NCBI GenBank assembly: GCA_947450765.1
Contig: CANFXC010000001.1
Coordinates: forward strand, 186,001 to 250,000
From: Comamonadaceae bacterium
Lineage (GTDB): Bacteria > Pseudomonadota > Gammaproteobacteria > Burkholderiales > Burkholderiaceae_C
Direction: 5' to 3'
Length of the DNA stretch: 64,000 nt
Positions 1 through 8,590 of the stretch are shown here, piece after piece. The translations under genes were made by a program, and so were the position numbers. Below the pieces are notes generated by a model, which had not been told where the DNA came from, did no database searches, and saw only the letters and a program-made list of their open reading frames with translations. Position 1 is the first letter of the stretch. Every line of letters begins with the position of its first letter.

Positions 1-945
1 CCTGCAGAGTGGCACAGCAGCGCCTGGGTGGCCGACCAAACTCTGGCTCTTTTACACAGTCGCAAGGACGAGGCTAAGCCCTTCTTCGCATGGGCCTCTT
101 TCCCCGACCCACACCACCCTTTTGATTGCCCCGCGCCGTGGAACTCGATGTACGATCCGGCCGACATGGCGCTACCAGCGCACCGCACGCTCGACCTAGA
201 CAAGCGGCCATGGTGGCACCGCGCCGCGCTGGAAGGTTCGCCGCAGATCGCTGACCCAGAGTTGGCCAAGTTCCGATCTGAAGGCTTCAAGGTACCGCCA
301 CAAACAGACCAGCAACTCGCCGAGATGACGGCCAATTACTACGGCATGATCTCTCACGTTGATCACCATATTGGGCGCATTCTGGAAGGCCTGAAACAGG
401 CAGGTCTGTCTGACAACACCCTCATCATTTTCGCCAGCGACCACGGCGACATGCTGGGAGATCACGGCCTGTACCTCAAGGGCCCGATGTTTTACGAGGG
501 CGTTTTGCGGGTCCCCTTGATCGTCGCAGGCCCCGGGATTCCGGTTGATCAGACCATCGACACGCCCGTGTCCACGATCGACCTGGCCGCTACCTTGTTG
601 CAAAGTGCGGGTCTGACCTGTGCCAGCGAGCAAAGCCGTTCACTGCACCCCGTGATGCACCGCAAGGAAACACGCGAATGCGCCTGGAGTGAGTGGCAAG
701 TGCATCCGGCTCGGCTGGGCGTGGCCCTTGAGCTTCGGGCAGTGCGCACTGCAAGATACAGCTACACACTTGAACTCGGCTCGGGCAGCGGTGAACTGTA
801 TGACTTGCAGAAAGACCCGCAGCAACTCGTCAACCGCTTTGATGATCCGGATTGGGGGGATGTGCGCACACACATGCAGGACTTGCTGATGGCGCGACCG
901 GGCCCTGTGCGCGTGGTACAGACTGAGCCCGTAGGAATTGCCTGA
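1..945 (+). CDS. Sulfatase family protein, C-terminal part (5' end outside window)
   Basis: The reading frame is open from base 1, so only the last 314 residues are visible. They match the C-terminal part of the alkaline-phosphatase-like sulfatase fold: a PFFAWASFPDPHHPF segment, then a DHGDMLGDHGL metal-site motif near visible residue 147, then the conserved FYEG...RVPLIVAGPG stretch. Enzymes of this family hydrolyse sulfate esters using a formylglycine made from a Cys or Ser in a CxPxR motif. That motif and any signal peptide lie upstream of the window, so substrate and cell location cannot be judged. The stop codon overlaps the next start (TGATG), suggesting translational coupling. A second, complete sulfatase lies at 9613-11136. 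A phosphonate monoester hydrolase is the main alternative. Confidence 0.85.
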   Translation, partial: PAEWHSSAWVADQTLALLHSRKDEAKPFFAWASFPDPHHPFDCPAPWNSMYDPADMALPAHRTLDLDKRPWWHRAALEGSPQIADPELAKFRSEGFKVPPQTDQQLAEMTANYYGMISHVDHHIGRILEGLKQAGLSDNTLIIFASDHGDMLGDHGLYLKGPMFYEGVLRVPLIVAGPGIPVDQTIDTPVSTIDLAATLLQSAGLTCASEQSRSLHPVMHRKETRECAWSEWQVHPARLGVALELRAVRTARYSYTLELGSGSGELYDLQKDPQQLVNRFDDPDWGDVRTHMQDLLMARPGPVRVVQTEPVGIA

Positions 946-1526
946 TGACAACGACCTTGAACGTCGGCAGAACGTGTTCATTCTGGCTGGCCATCGTTCT
1001 AACTTTGGGACCACTGTCTGCGCATGCGCAATGCACGGGGATGTTGGAATCGCTAGACCGGTTGGAGTCAATGGTAAGTGCAGAAAACACCGCCCGCAAT
1101 GCGTTGGCAACGATCCGCCGCAACGCACAGGACTGGAAGAATCTGCTGCTGCGAGGTCGTGATGCCAACGAGCGCCAGACCATGCAGACCCGCTTTGACA
1201 CGCAGGCAAAAACCTATGTGGCTCGACTGTTGCACCTAAGGGACCAAATGAGTCAGCTCAGCCTAGCGCTTGATCGCCTAGACGTACTGGACCGGGAACA
1301 ACTCAAATTATTTGACAAGTACCGTGCGGCACTGGCGCGACACGGCGTGGACTCCTTAGAGGCTGCGGCAGCGGCAGACCGTGAAGTTCAAGGCGCGGAT
1401 GTCATCACCTTCAGGACACTTGAGCAGACCATTGAGGTGCTCTCTGCCAGCAACCTCACGCAGTTTCAAACAGTGCGTCAGAGCATGCGCAATTGCCAAG
1501 CCCTGAACACACCCACTCCAAAATAA
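945..1526 (+). CDS. Small secreted helical protein resembling a chemoreceptor sensor domain
   Basis: This 193-residue protein starts with a clear signal peptide: a hydrophobic stretch ending SAHAQ near residue 28. The rest is almost entirely predicted amphipathic helix. It contains a QDWKNLLLRGRD segment and, further on, LFDKYRAALARHG and REVQGAD segments. These resemble the periplasmic four-helix ligand-binding domain common in Burkholderiales methyl-accepting chemotaxis proteins. No transmembrane helix, HAMP or signalling domain follows, so it would be a free periplasmic protein. It overlaps the upstream sulfatase stop by one base and ends 8 nt before the ThDP enzyme, so all three are probably co-transcribed. 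The resemblance is recognised by eye only; a plain hypothetical coiled-coil protein is the alternative. Confidence 0.75.
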   Translation: MTTTLNVGRTCSFWLAIVLTLGPLSAHAQCTGMLESLDRLESMVSAENTARNALATIRRNAQDWKNLLLRGRDANERQTMQTRFDTQAKTYVARLLHLRDQMSQLSLALDRLDVLDREQLKLFDKYRAALARHGVDSLEAAAAADREVQGADVITFRTLEQTIEVLSASNLTQFQTVRQSMRNCQALNTPTPK

Positions 1527-1534
1527 CACCCCCC

Positions 1535-3301
1535 ATGGAAACCAACTCAGCGCCTACGGGCGCGACATTGCTGATTGATGCGCTGGCAGCGCAAGGCGTC
1601 GACACCATTTTTTGCGTGCCCGGCGAAAGCTATCTGGCAGCCGTGAATGCGCTCTATGACCATCGTGACGACATTCAACTGGTTGTGTGCCGCCACGAAG
1701 GCTCAGCCACCTTCATGGCTGAGGCTCATGCGAAAGCGACTGGGCGGCCCGGGGTGTGCTTTGTAACGCGCGCGCCTGGTGCTACGCAAGCCTCTATTGG
1801 CTTACACACCGCTCACCAAGATTCGACCCCCTTGATACTTTTCATTGGTCAAGTCAGCCGTGACTTCATGGAGCGCGAAGCCTTTCAGGAAGTGGATTAC
1901 CGGCGCATGTTTGAGCCGGTGACGAAGTGGGTCGCGCAGATTGATGATCCAGCGCGAGTCCCGGAGATGGTGAGCCGGGCCTTCCATGTGGCGCTGTCCG
2001 GGCGACGTGGCCCGGTGGTTCTGGCGCTGCCGGAAGATGTGCTGAGCGCACAAGTAAGCCCAACACCACGCATTGCCAAGGCAGCGAGCGCGCCCGAAGT
2101 AGCCCCCAGTGCGTCCGATGTCGCACGCCTGCTGGCTCTGCTTGAGCATGCCGAACGACCGCTGGTGATTCTGGGCGGCAGCGGTTGGAACCAAACGGCA
2201 GTGGATGAGATGGGTTCTTTTTTGCGCGCAGCTGGCTTGCCAGTTGCTTGCTCATTTCGTCGACAAGATTTGTTCGACAACCTAGATTCACAGTATGTCG
2301 GTGTACTCGGACTTGGGACAGACCCAGCGCTGCACAAAGCCGTGAAGGGGTCTGATCTATTGATTCTGATGGGTGCGCGCATGGGGGAAGTACCGAGCGC
2401 GGGCTACACACTCATCGACTCGCCGCAACCCTCTCAAGTTCTCGTCCATGCGATGCCCTGCGCGCAAGAGCTGGGCCGCGTCTACCGCCCCGACCTGGCC
2501 ATGCTGACGACCATGCCCGCACTGGCGCATGAACTGGCGACCCTGAAGTTAGCGCCCGATTTAAAGCGCCGCTTGCAGCCTTGGGTTCAGTCCCTGCATG
2601 AAGACTATGAACGCTTCAGTACACCCACCATGCGTCCGATAGCATCAGTCGACAGCCGCACACTGGGAGAGGTGAAGACTGTCGACATGAGCGCCATTTG
2701 GACTGTGCTGCGCGACCAACTGCCGGCGGATGTCGTCATCACCAACGGCGCAGGAAATTACACGGCCTGGGCTCATCGACACCACCGCTACAAGTGCTTT
2801 GGCAGCCAAATCGCACCGACAAGTGGCGCGATGGGCTATGGCCTACCAGCCGCCATCGGGGCCAAGCTCGCCAGGCCGGTACGACCTGTTTTATGCTTGG
2901 CCGGCGACGGTTGTTTCATGATGAGTTCTCACGAGCTAGCGACAGCCGTGAAACTGAAACTTCCCATCGTCATCGTTGTATTCGACAACCAGATGTACGG
3001 GACGATTCGGATGCATCAGGAAAAGTGGTTTCCTGAACGGGTGTACGGAACCGACCTTGACAACCCAGACTTCGTCGCGCTCGCGCGAGCATTCGGTGCC
3101 CATGCGCAGCTGGTCGAAAGCGCTGAGAAATTGATCGAAGCCATTTTGATCGGTTTTAAAGCGAACCGACCCACGCTGCTGCATGTGCGCACTGACCCAG
3201 AGCAAATCAGCCCCAGCGGCTCTATCACCTCCATTCGTCAAAGCACGATCGGCAAGACGCCCAAATCGGCCGAAGTTGACCTGCAAGACACACAAGCCTA
3301 A
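1535..3301 (+). CDS. Thiamine diphosphate-dependent enzyme, acetolactate synthase-like
   Basis: This 588-residue protein has the three-domain layout of the acetolactate synthase/decarboxylase superfamily. The N-terminal pyrimidine-binding domain carries the catalytic glutamate in RHEGSA (Glu55). A central nucleotide-fold domain follows. The C-terminal pyrophosphate domain has the ThDP/Mg motif running from GDG (457-459) to Asn485. It should cleave or ligate a 2-oxo acid or similar carbonyl compound in the cytoplasm. The start at 1535 was chosen because it falls 8 nt after the previous stop; an upstream GTG/ATG at 1493 would overlap that gene. Between a sulfatase and Bug transport genes, a catabolic lyase role fits better than branched-chain amino acid synthesis. 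No regulatory small subunit is nearby. It does not look like a sulfoacetaldehyde acetyltransferase at its N-terminus. Confidence 0.85.
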   Translation: METNSAPTGATLLIDALAAQGVDTIFCVPGESYLAAVNALYDHRDDIQLVVCRHEGSATFMAEAHAKATGRPGVCFVTRAPGATQASIGLHTAHQDSTPLILFIGQVSRDFMEREAFQEVDYRRMFEPVTKWVAQIDDPARVPEMVSRAFHVALSGRRGPVVLALPEDVLSAQVSPTPRIAKAASAPEVAPSASDVARLLALLEHAERPLVILGGSGWNQTAVDEMGSFLRAAGLPVACSFRRQDLFDNLDSQYVGVLGLGTDPALHKAVKGSDLLILMGARMGEVPSAGYTLIDSPQPSQVLVHAMPCAQELGRVYRPDLAMLTTMPALAHELATLKLAPDLKRRLQPWVQSLHEDYERFSTPTMRPIASVDSRTLGEVKTVDMSAIWTVLRDQLPADVVITNGAGNYTAWAHRHHRYKCFGSQIAPTSGAMGYGLPAAIGAKLARPVRPVLCLAGDGCFMMSSHELATAVKLKLPIVIVVFDNQMYGTIRMHQEKWFPERVYGTDLDNPDFVALARAFGAHAQLVESAEKLIEAILIGFKANRPTLLHVRTDPEQISPSGSITSIRQSTIGKTPKSAEVDLQDTQA

Positions 3302-3325
3302 ATCCCAACCATCAAAGCGGCCACT

Positions 3326-4255
3326 ATGCAAAGCCAAATAATCTCTTCAGGACTAGACCCAGCCATAGCCAAATCTGCTGAACCGATAACGATTGTGGTG
3401 CCCTTCCCGCCCGGCGGAATTGACTTGATCCTGCATCTGCTTTTACCCGAGTTGAGCAAGCGCCTTGGACAGCAGGTCCATCTGGTCAATCACCCTGGGG
3501 GAACGGGCGCGCATGGCTCTCTAGAAGTAGCCAACGCTAAACCGGACGGCCTCACCCTGCTGTTCGCCTCACAGGGACCGCTGGTCTACCAACCCCAGTT
3601 GAACGTGGTGGGTTACGACGCACAACGCTCTTTCGTACCGGTGTGCCGAGTGACCTCCACCCCCAGCGTGCTAATGGCTTCTGGCCGCAGCGCCTTCAAT
3701 CATGTTGCAGATGTCGTGGCGGCGGCTGAAGCTGCGCCTGGCCGCATTGCCTACTCCTCGCCGGGCACTGGCGGACTGCCGCACATTGGCATGGCAGCTT
3801 TTGCGAAGGTGATGGGCCTAGATTTGCAACACAAACCAATGGCCGGCGCAGCAGCGGCCATCAAGGCACTCAAAGATGGGGAGGCCGAGCTGATTGCGGA
3901 ACAACTGCCCACGGCGATCGCACTGGCCAGCGAAGGTGCACGAATCATTGGCGTTTTTTCACCGCATCGCTTGAATTCGCTGCCCCATGTACCAACCATG
4001 ATCGAGCAGGGCTGCGATCTGAGTTTCCAGTCGTGGAACGCCTTGATGGCACCAGCGAACACGCCAACGGCTACCTTGAAACGCCTGAGCGAAGTGTGCC
4101 TAGCGGCTTTGGTGGAGGCGACCCCTGCGCTGAATCAGAAGATGGGCGTAGACCCCGCTTACCTAGGGTCAGCACAAACCGCAACATTTATTGCAAGCGA
4201 GCTTGACCGCGCGAGCGAACTCATACGGCGCAGCGGACTGATCCATCAAAAGTGA
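3326..4255 (+). CDS. Bug/TctC-family solute-binding protein lacking a signal peptide
   Basis: This 309-residue protein has Bug-family features: an ITIVVPFPPGGIDLI ligand-loop segment at the N-terminus, a GGTGAHGS loop, and a GTGGLPHIG loop in the second lobe. Family members are periplasmic receptors for carboxylates that feed TctAB permeases or two-component sensors. This one starts with about 20 polar residues and has no hydrophobic export signal. The frame upstream runs into the ThDP-enzyme stop codon at 3299-3301, with no ATG, GTG or TTG between, so a missed leader is unlikely. It may be a cytoplasmic binding protein, or a copy that lost its signal. It sits 24 nt after the ThDP gene and ahead of a normal Bug gene. 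Family assignment is firm; location and role are inferred. Confidence 0.85.
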   Translation: MQSQIISSGLDPAIAKSAEPITIVVPFPPGGIDLILHLLLPELSKRLGQQVHLVNHPGGTGAHGSLEVANAKPDGLTLLFASQGPLVYQPQLNVVGYDAQRSFVPVCRVTSTPSVLMASGRSAFNHVADVVAAAEAAPGRIAYSSPGTGGLPHIGMAAFAKVMGLDLQHKPMAGAAAAIKALKDGEAELIAEQLPTAIALASEGARIIGVFSPHRLNSLPHVPTMIEQGCDLSFQSWNALMAPANTPTATLKRLSEVCLAALVEATPALNQKMGVDPAYLGSAQTATFIASELDRASELIRRSGLIHQK

Positions 4256-4291
4256 CTACTCATTTTTAAACAAAAAAAGATTGGAGACATC

Positions 4292-5263
4292 ATGCAAAAA
4301 AAATACATTACCGCCGCCCTAGCCGCTCTGTTATTGATCTGCAATTTGGGCTCGACCGCGCTCGCTCAAAGCTACCCAAGCAAGCCCATCACGCTGGTCG
4401 TGCCTTACCCGGCTGGTGGCGGGGCAGACATCATTGCTCGGATGCTGGCTGAATCCATGAAGCCGATACTGGGTCAACCGGTCACCGTGACCAATCGACC
4501 CGGCGGTCAGGGCACGATTGGCACCGCAGAAGTATTGCGCTCACCTGCAGACGGCTACAACATTGTGCTGAGCGCGGCAGCAACGTTGACGGTACAACCG
4601 CATCGTCAGGACTTGCCCTACAACACACCGGACGATTACGACCCCATCATTAAAGCGGCCAACTTACCGATGGTTTTTGCCGTGTTGTCGAGTTCTCCGC
4701 TGAAAAGTGCCAAAGCCGCGATGGACTTCGCGCGTGCCAATCCGGGCAAAGTGCGCGTTGGGACGCCTGGTAATGGCTCCGTCGGGCACCTGATTGTTGC
4801 CAGCGTCAACTCCAAGTCAGGCGTCAGGCTTGGACATGTGCCTTACGCCAGCGGCGCTGAGTCGATTCCATCGATGCTAGGCGGACACATTGAAGCTGTG
4901 GTGGCTCACCCCTCTGAATTGTTACCACACGTCAAGGCCAAGACGGTCACGGTGCTGGCTGTTTTCGAAGAGCAGCGCAACCCTAACTTCCCAGACGCAC
5001 CAACCTTCAAGGAGCTGGGCTACGACATCACCATGGGCGTTTACTACCCAGTCATCGCTCCGAAGAACATGCCGGCAGACATCAGGGCCAAACTGTTCAA
5101 GGCCGCGAAGACAGCCATGGAAGGTCAGGCTTTCAGCTCCCGCGCCAAAGAGGGTGGCTACGACCTAGACATCAAGGATCCGGAGGTGCTGCGCAGGGAC
5201 CTCTGGACCGCCTACCGGGATAACGGACAGTTGGTCAAAGAACTGGGGATGGGTAAAAAATGA
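4292..5263 (+). CDS. Bug/TctC-family periplasmic solute-binding protein
   Basis: This 323-residue protein is a typical Bug receptor. A signal peptide (positive start, hydrophobic core, cleavage after ALAQ near residue 26) is followed by PSKPITLVVPYPAGGGADII, the first ligand-binding loop, and a second loop around GTPGNGSVGHL. It should bind an organic anion in the periplasm and pass it to the TctB/TctA permease encoded immediately downstream. A GGAG ribosome site lies about 8 nt before the ATG. The stop overlaps the tctB start (ATGA), so the two are translationally coupled. The ligand cannot be predicted; known relatives bind citrate, glutamate, aspartate, terephthalate and nicotinate-like acids. 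Confidence 0.92.
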   Translation: MQKKYITAALAALLLICNLGSTALAQSYPSKPITLVVPYPAGGGADIIARMLAESMKPILGQPVTVTNRPGGQGTIGTAEVLRSPADGYNIVLSAAATLTVQPHRQDLPYNTPDDYDPIIKAANLPMVFAVLSSSPLKSAKAAMDFARANPGKVRVGTPGNGSVGHLIVASVNSKSGVRLGHVPYASGAESIPSMLGGHIEAVVAHPSELLPHVKAKTVTVLAVFEEQRNPNFPDAPTFKELGYDITMGVYYPVIAPKNMPADIRAKLFKAAKTAMEGQAFSSRAKEGGYDLDIKDPEVLRRDLWTAYRDNGQLVKELGMGKK

Positions 5264-5721
5264 CCGCCCGCTTGGCCAGGCTGATCGCAGCCTTGTTCTT
5301 TCTCGTCATTGGTAGCGGAATGATGTATCTCTCGCCGCGCCTGGCGGGTGGACTCGGGTTAAGCGCTGCAGAGCCGGGCCCAGGCTTGTTTCCGATGATG
5401 GTCGGTGCGCTCATGTTCATCGCTGCGGCGACACACCTGGTTCAGACGCTGGCACAAACGCAAACCGAGGCAGAGCCCCCCTACCGGGCACCCCGCGACA
5501 TCCTGTTGCTCATTGCCACGATTGCCGGATACATCCTGCTTTTGCCTCGCGCCGGATTTTTTGTAGCCGCTTTTTTACTGCTACTGGGCTCACTGTCGAT
5601 CTACGACATGCCTGGGCGGTGGAAACGTATCGCCACATCAGCGGTGTCAACGGTCATCGCCTATTGGGTGTTCACGCTGGGCTTAAGCGTGCACATGCCG
5701 GCACCTACCTGGTTCAACTGA
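5260..5721 (+). CDS. tctB: TctB-like small membrane subunit of a tripartite tricarboxylate transporter
   Basis: This 153-residue protein has four predicted transmembrane helices (about residues 5-25, 40-60, 82-100 and 102-150 with a break). It has the PGPGLFP motif between the first two helices that is typical of the TctB family. TctB is the small subunit of the secondary TTT transporter and works with TctA and a Bug receptor. It overlaps the preceding Bug gene by 4 bases and ends one base before the tctA start, in the normal C-B-A order. The symbol describes the family; citrate is not implied as substrate. Confidence 0.9.
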   Translation: MTARLARLIAALFFLVIGSGMMYLSPRLAGGLGLSAAEPGPGLFPMMVGALMFIAAATHLVQTLAQTQTEAEPPYRAPRDILLLIATIAGYILLLPRAGFFVAAFLLLLGSLSIYDMPGRWKRIATSAVSTVIAYWVFTLGLSVHMPAPTWFN

Positions 5722-5722
5722 C

Positions 5723-7243
5723 ATGAATGCATTTGAAGGCTTGGCGTTTGGTTTTTCCATCGCCCTACAGTGGCAAAACCTGCTCGCCTGTTTCACGGGC
5801 GTATTGATCGGTACTGTCGTTGGCGTCCTGCCGGGCATTGGGCCAATCGGCGCCATGGCACTGTTACTGCCAGTGACCTACAGCATGACGCCAGCGGGCG
5901 CACTGATCATGCTCGCTGGCATTTACTACGGCTCTATGTATGGCGGCTCGACGACCTCGATCTTGCTGAAGGTACCGGGTGAGGTGTCTTCTGTCATCAC
6001 CGTGCTTGACGGCTACGAAATGGCACGCCGAGGCCGCGCCGGAGCCGCGCTGTTTGTCGCCGCCGTTGGTTCATTCGCTGCGGGCTCTATTGGCATCCTT
6101 GGACTGGCATTTTTGGCGCCGGTACTGGCCGCCTCAGCACTGCGGTTCGGTCCGCCGGAATTCTTCGCCCTGTGCATTCTGGGGCTGCTCGTGCTCTCAA
6201 GGCTGACCGGGTCGTCACTGGTGCGAGCCGCCGTGATGGTGGCGCTGGGTCTTGGGCTGAGCACTGTCGGTATGGAACCGATGTCGGGCGTTGCACGCTT
6301 CACCTTTGGCTCCCTTGAGCTGTCGCAAGGGCTAGAACTTGTCCCTATCGCAATTGGACTTTTTGGTGTGGCCGAACTGTTGTCTTCCGCGCATGACAAA
6401 CTGACTGCAGAGCGCCCCTTGAAAGTACGGTTTAAGGAATTATTGCCGACCCGATCTGAGTGGAAGCGTTCACAAGGGCCCATCGTGCGGGGTTCAATCA
6501 TGGGTTTTCTTTTTGGGCTGATACCAGGACCGACCGCGATCATTGCAACCTTCAGCTCCTACGCATTGGAGCGCAAGCTGTCAAAGCATCCAGAAGAGTT
6601 TGGTCATGGCGCGATTGAGGGCGTGGCCGGCCCTGAAAGCGCCAATAACGGTGCGGCTCAGGGCGCGTTCATTCCTTTGCTTGCGTTGGGTATTCCGTTT
6701 GCCCCCGCCTCAGCCATGCTACTGACCGCGCTACTGATTCATGGCGCCAAAACGGGTCCAATGCTGATGGTCGAGAGCCCGGAAATATTTTGGGGCGTGA
6801 CCTCAAGCATGTACGTTGGAAACGTCATGCTGCTCCTGCTGAACTTGCCACTGATCGGCGTATTCGTTGCACTGCTGCGGCTGCCCATGTATCTGATTTC
6901 CAGCTTGGTGGCGCTGCTGTGCGTCGTCGGTACGTACGCCATCTCCAACAGCCTTTTGGACCTGTGGGTGCTGCTGCTGAGCGGCGTGGCCGGCTATGTG
7001 CTGCGCCAGCTTAAGTTCGAACCCGTGATCCTCTTGATGGCGCTGGCGCTAGGGCCCATTTTGGAACGCTCATTCCTTCAATCGCTTTACCTGACCCAAG
7101 GTGACTTAACCGACATCATGACACGCCCGATTGCAGGAACGATGCTGGTCATTGCCGGTTTGGTTTTGATCTACCCCCTGCTGCAAGTGCTAATCGTGCG
7201 CTGGCGTGCCGCCAAACCTTTAGCAGACCAGAGGAAATCTTGA
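5723..7243 (+). CDS. tctA: TctA-like large permease subunit of a tripartite tricarboxylate transporter
   Basis: This 506-residue protein has about 11-12 predicted transmembrane helices and matches the usual TctA length of about 500. The first TctA signature (GVLPGIGPIGAMALLLP) is near residues 32-50, and the related second motif (FGLIPGPTAIIATFSSY) is near 265-280. These mark the two inverted halves of the permease. It should import the organic anion delivered by a Bug protein, driven by an ion gradient. Bug genes flank the tctBA pair on both sides, so one permease may accept several receptors. Confidence 0.93.
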   Translation: MNAFEGLAFGFSIALQWQNLLACFTGVLIGTVVGVLPGIGPIGAMALLLPVTYSMTPAGALIMLAGIYYGSMYGGSTTSILLKVPGEVSSVITVLDGYEMARRGRAGAALFVAAVGSFAAGSIGILGLAFLAPVLAASALRFGPPEFFALCILGLLVLSRLTGSSLVRAAVMVALGLGLSTVGMEPMSGVARFTFGSLELSQGLELVPIAIGLFGVAELLSSAHDKLTAERPLKVRFKELLPTRSEWKRSQGPIVRGSIMGFLFGLIPGPTAIIATFSSYALERKLSKHPEEFGHGAIEGVAGPESANNGAAQGAFIPLLALGIPFAPASAMLLTALLIHGAKTGPMLMVESPEIFWGVTSSMYVGNVMLLLLNLPLIGVFVALLRLPMYLISSLVALLCVVGTYAISNSLLDLWVLLLSGVAGYVLRQLKFEPVILLMALALGPILERSFLQSLYLTQGDLTDIMTRPIAGTMLVIAGLVLIYPLLQVLIVRWRAAKPLADQRKS

Positions 7244-7257
7244 TGAGGAGATACAAC

Positions 7258-8229
7258 ATGCGCAATAAAAATCTGATATTGGCTTCGCTACTGGCTTTCG
7301 GTATGTGCTCTATCGCTAAGGCCCAAACCACCGAGTTTCCGGTCCGACAGATCCGTATCGTGGTGCCGTTTGCGGCCGGTGGCGCCACCGACGTGATTGC
7401 GCGCGTTGTCGGGCAAAAGGTGTCCGAACTGCTAGGCCAACCGGTGTTGATCGACAACAAGGCGGGTGCCAACGGCAATATCGGCGCGCTGCAGGTGGTC
7501 CGCTCGGCGCCCGATGGTTACACCATCCTCATGGCGACATCCAGCCACGCCATCAATGCCACGCTTTACCGCAAGCTGGACTACCAACTGACAACCGATT
7601 TCGTCGGGCTGTCCAACCTTGCATCGGTTCCACTGTTGCTGGTCGTCAACAACGCCGTGACTGCCAAAACACCGACTGAATTGGTCACTTACGCCAAGGC
7701 CAATGGTGAAAAGGTCAATTTTGGCTCGGGCGGCACAGGGACGGCGGCGCATCTGGCGGGCGAGCAGTTCAATACGCTGACTGGCGTGCGCATGATGCAC
7801 GTGGCTTACAAGGGCGGAGCGCCAGCACAGACCGACCTGATTGGCGGGCAAATTCAGGTCATGTTTGCCAATCTGCCTGAAGTACTTGCGCAAGTTCAGG
7901 CAGGACGACTGCGGCCGCTGGCGGTGACAGGCGGCTCCCGCCGGGTCAACCTGCCTAACGTGCCGACTTTTGCTGAAGCTGGTTTTGCACAAGTGGACGC
8001 TAAATCTTGGTTTGGCCTGTTCGCACCTGCAGCCACACCCGCGCCGGTGGTTGCCAAGCTCTCTTCGGCGATAGCCAAAGCGGTCGCCGACTCTGCGGTT
8101 CAAGCTCGCCTGAATGAACTGGGCGCAGATCCGATCGGCAACCAGAGCGAGGCATTCCAAAAATTTGTAGTCCAGGAAGTGGAACGCTGGGGGGTGCTGG
8201 TACAGCGTTCCGGCGCTACAGTGGACTGA
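7258..8229 (+). CDS. Bug/TctC-family periplasmic solute-binding protein
   Basis: This is a Bug receptor of 323 residues. The signal peptide ends CSIAKAQ near residue 24. The first ligand loop is IRIVVPFAAGGATDVIARV and the second is around FGSGGTGTAAHL. The start at 7258 is preferred because an AGGAG ribosome site lies at 7246-7250. An in-frame ATG at 7243 overlapping the tctA stop (TGATG) is also possible and would add five residues. Coming directly after tctA, it is a second candidate partner of that permease. The following gene encodes a NIPSNAP protein 34 nt downstream, probably in the same transcript. Confidence 0.92.
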   Translation: MRNKNLILASLLAFGMCSIAKAQTTEFPVRQIRIVVPFAAGGATDVIARVVGQKVSELLGQPVLIDNKAGANGNIGALQVVRSAPDGYTILMATSSHAINATLYRKLDYQLTTDFVGLSNLASVPLLLVVNNAVTAKTPTELVTYAKANGEKVNFGSGGTGTAAHLAGEQFNTLTGVRMMHVAYKGGAPAQTDLIGGQIQVMFANLPEVLAQVQAGRLRPLAVTGGSRRVNLPNVPTFAEAGFAQVDAKSWFGLFAPAATPAPVVAKLSSAIAKAVADSAVQARLNELGADPIGNQSEAFQKFVVQEVERWGVLVQRSGATVD

Positions 8230-8263
8230 TCTGTTTTTTTAATTCATCAAAAAGGAAAGCTGC

Positions 8264-8590
8264 ATGCTTTACGACGTTCGCACCTACACCTGTATTCCGG
8301 GCACCCTGAAAAAACACCTAGCGCTGTATGGCGCGCACGGCTATAACGTGCAGCGCCGCCATCTGGGTGAGCCAGTGGTTTACCTGCAAACCGAAACGGG
8401 CAACGTCAACACTTACACCCACATCTGGGCTTTTGAAAACGCGGCTGACCGCGAAGGTCGGCGCGCCGCCTTGCAGCGTGATCCCGATTGGGCTAGCTAT
8501 CTGGAAAAGAGTGCGCAAGCCGCCTACCTCGTATCTCAGGAAAATAGGCTGATGGTGCCAACCCCATTCTTCAAGCAAACAACTCGTTAG
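8264..8590 (+). CDS. NIPSNAP family protein
   Basis: This 108-residue protein starts MLYDVRTYTCIPGT and has the dimeric alpha-beta barrel pattern of NIPSNAP proteins: a beta strand, a helix (LKKHLALY), a central YTHIWAF strand and a helix beginning ADREGRRAAL. The biochemical role of bacterial NIPSNAPs is poorly known. They often accompany catabolic gene sets, as here after TTT transport genes. An AAAGGAAAG ribosome site precedes the ATG. Its 3' end overlaps the 3' end of the convergent LysR gene by 20 bp, so transcription from both sides meets here. Confidence 0.85.
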   Translation: MLYDVRTYTCIPGTLKKHLALYGAHGYNVQRRHLGEPVVYLQTETGNVNTYTHIWAFENAADREGRRAALQRDPDWASYLEKSAQAAYLVSQENRLMVPTPFFKQTTR

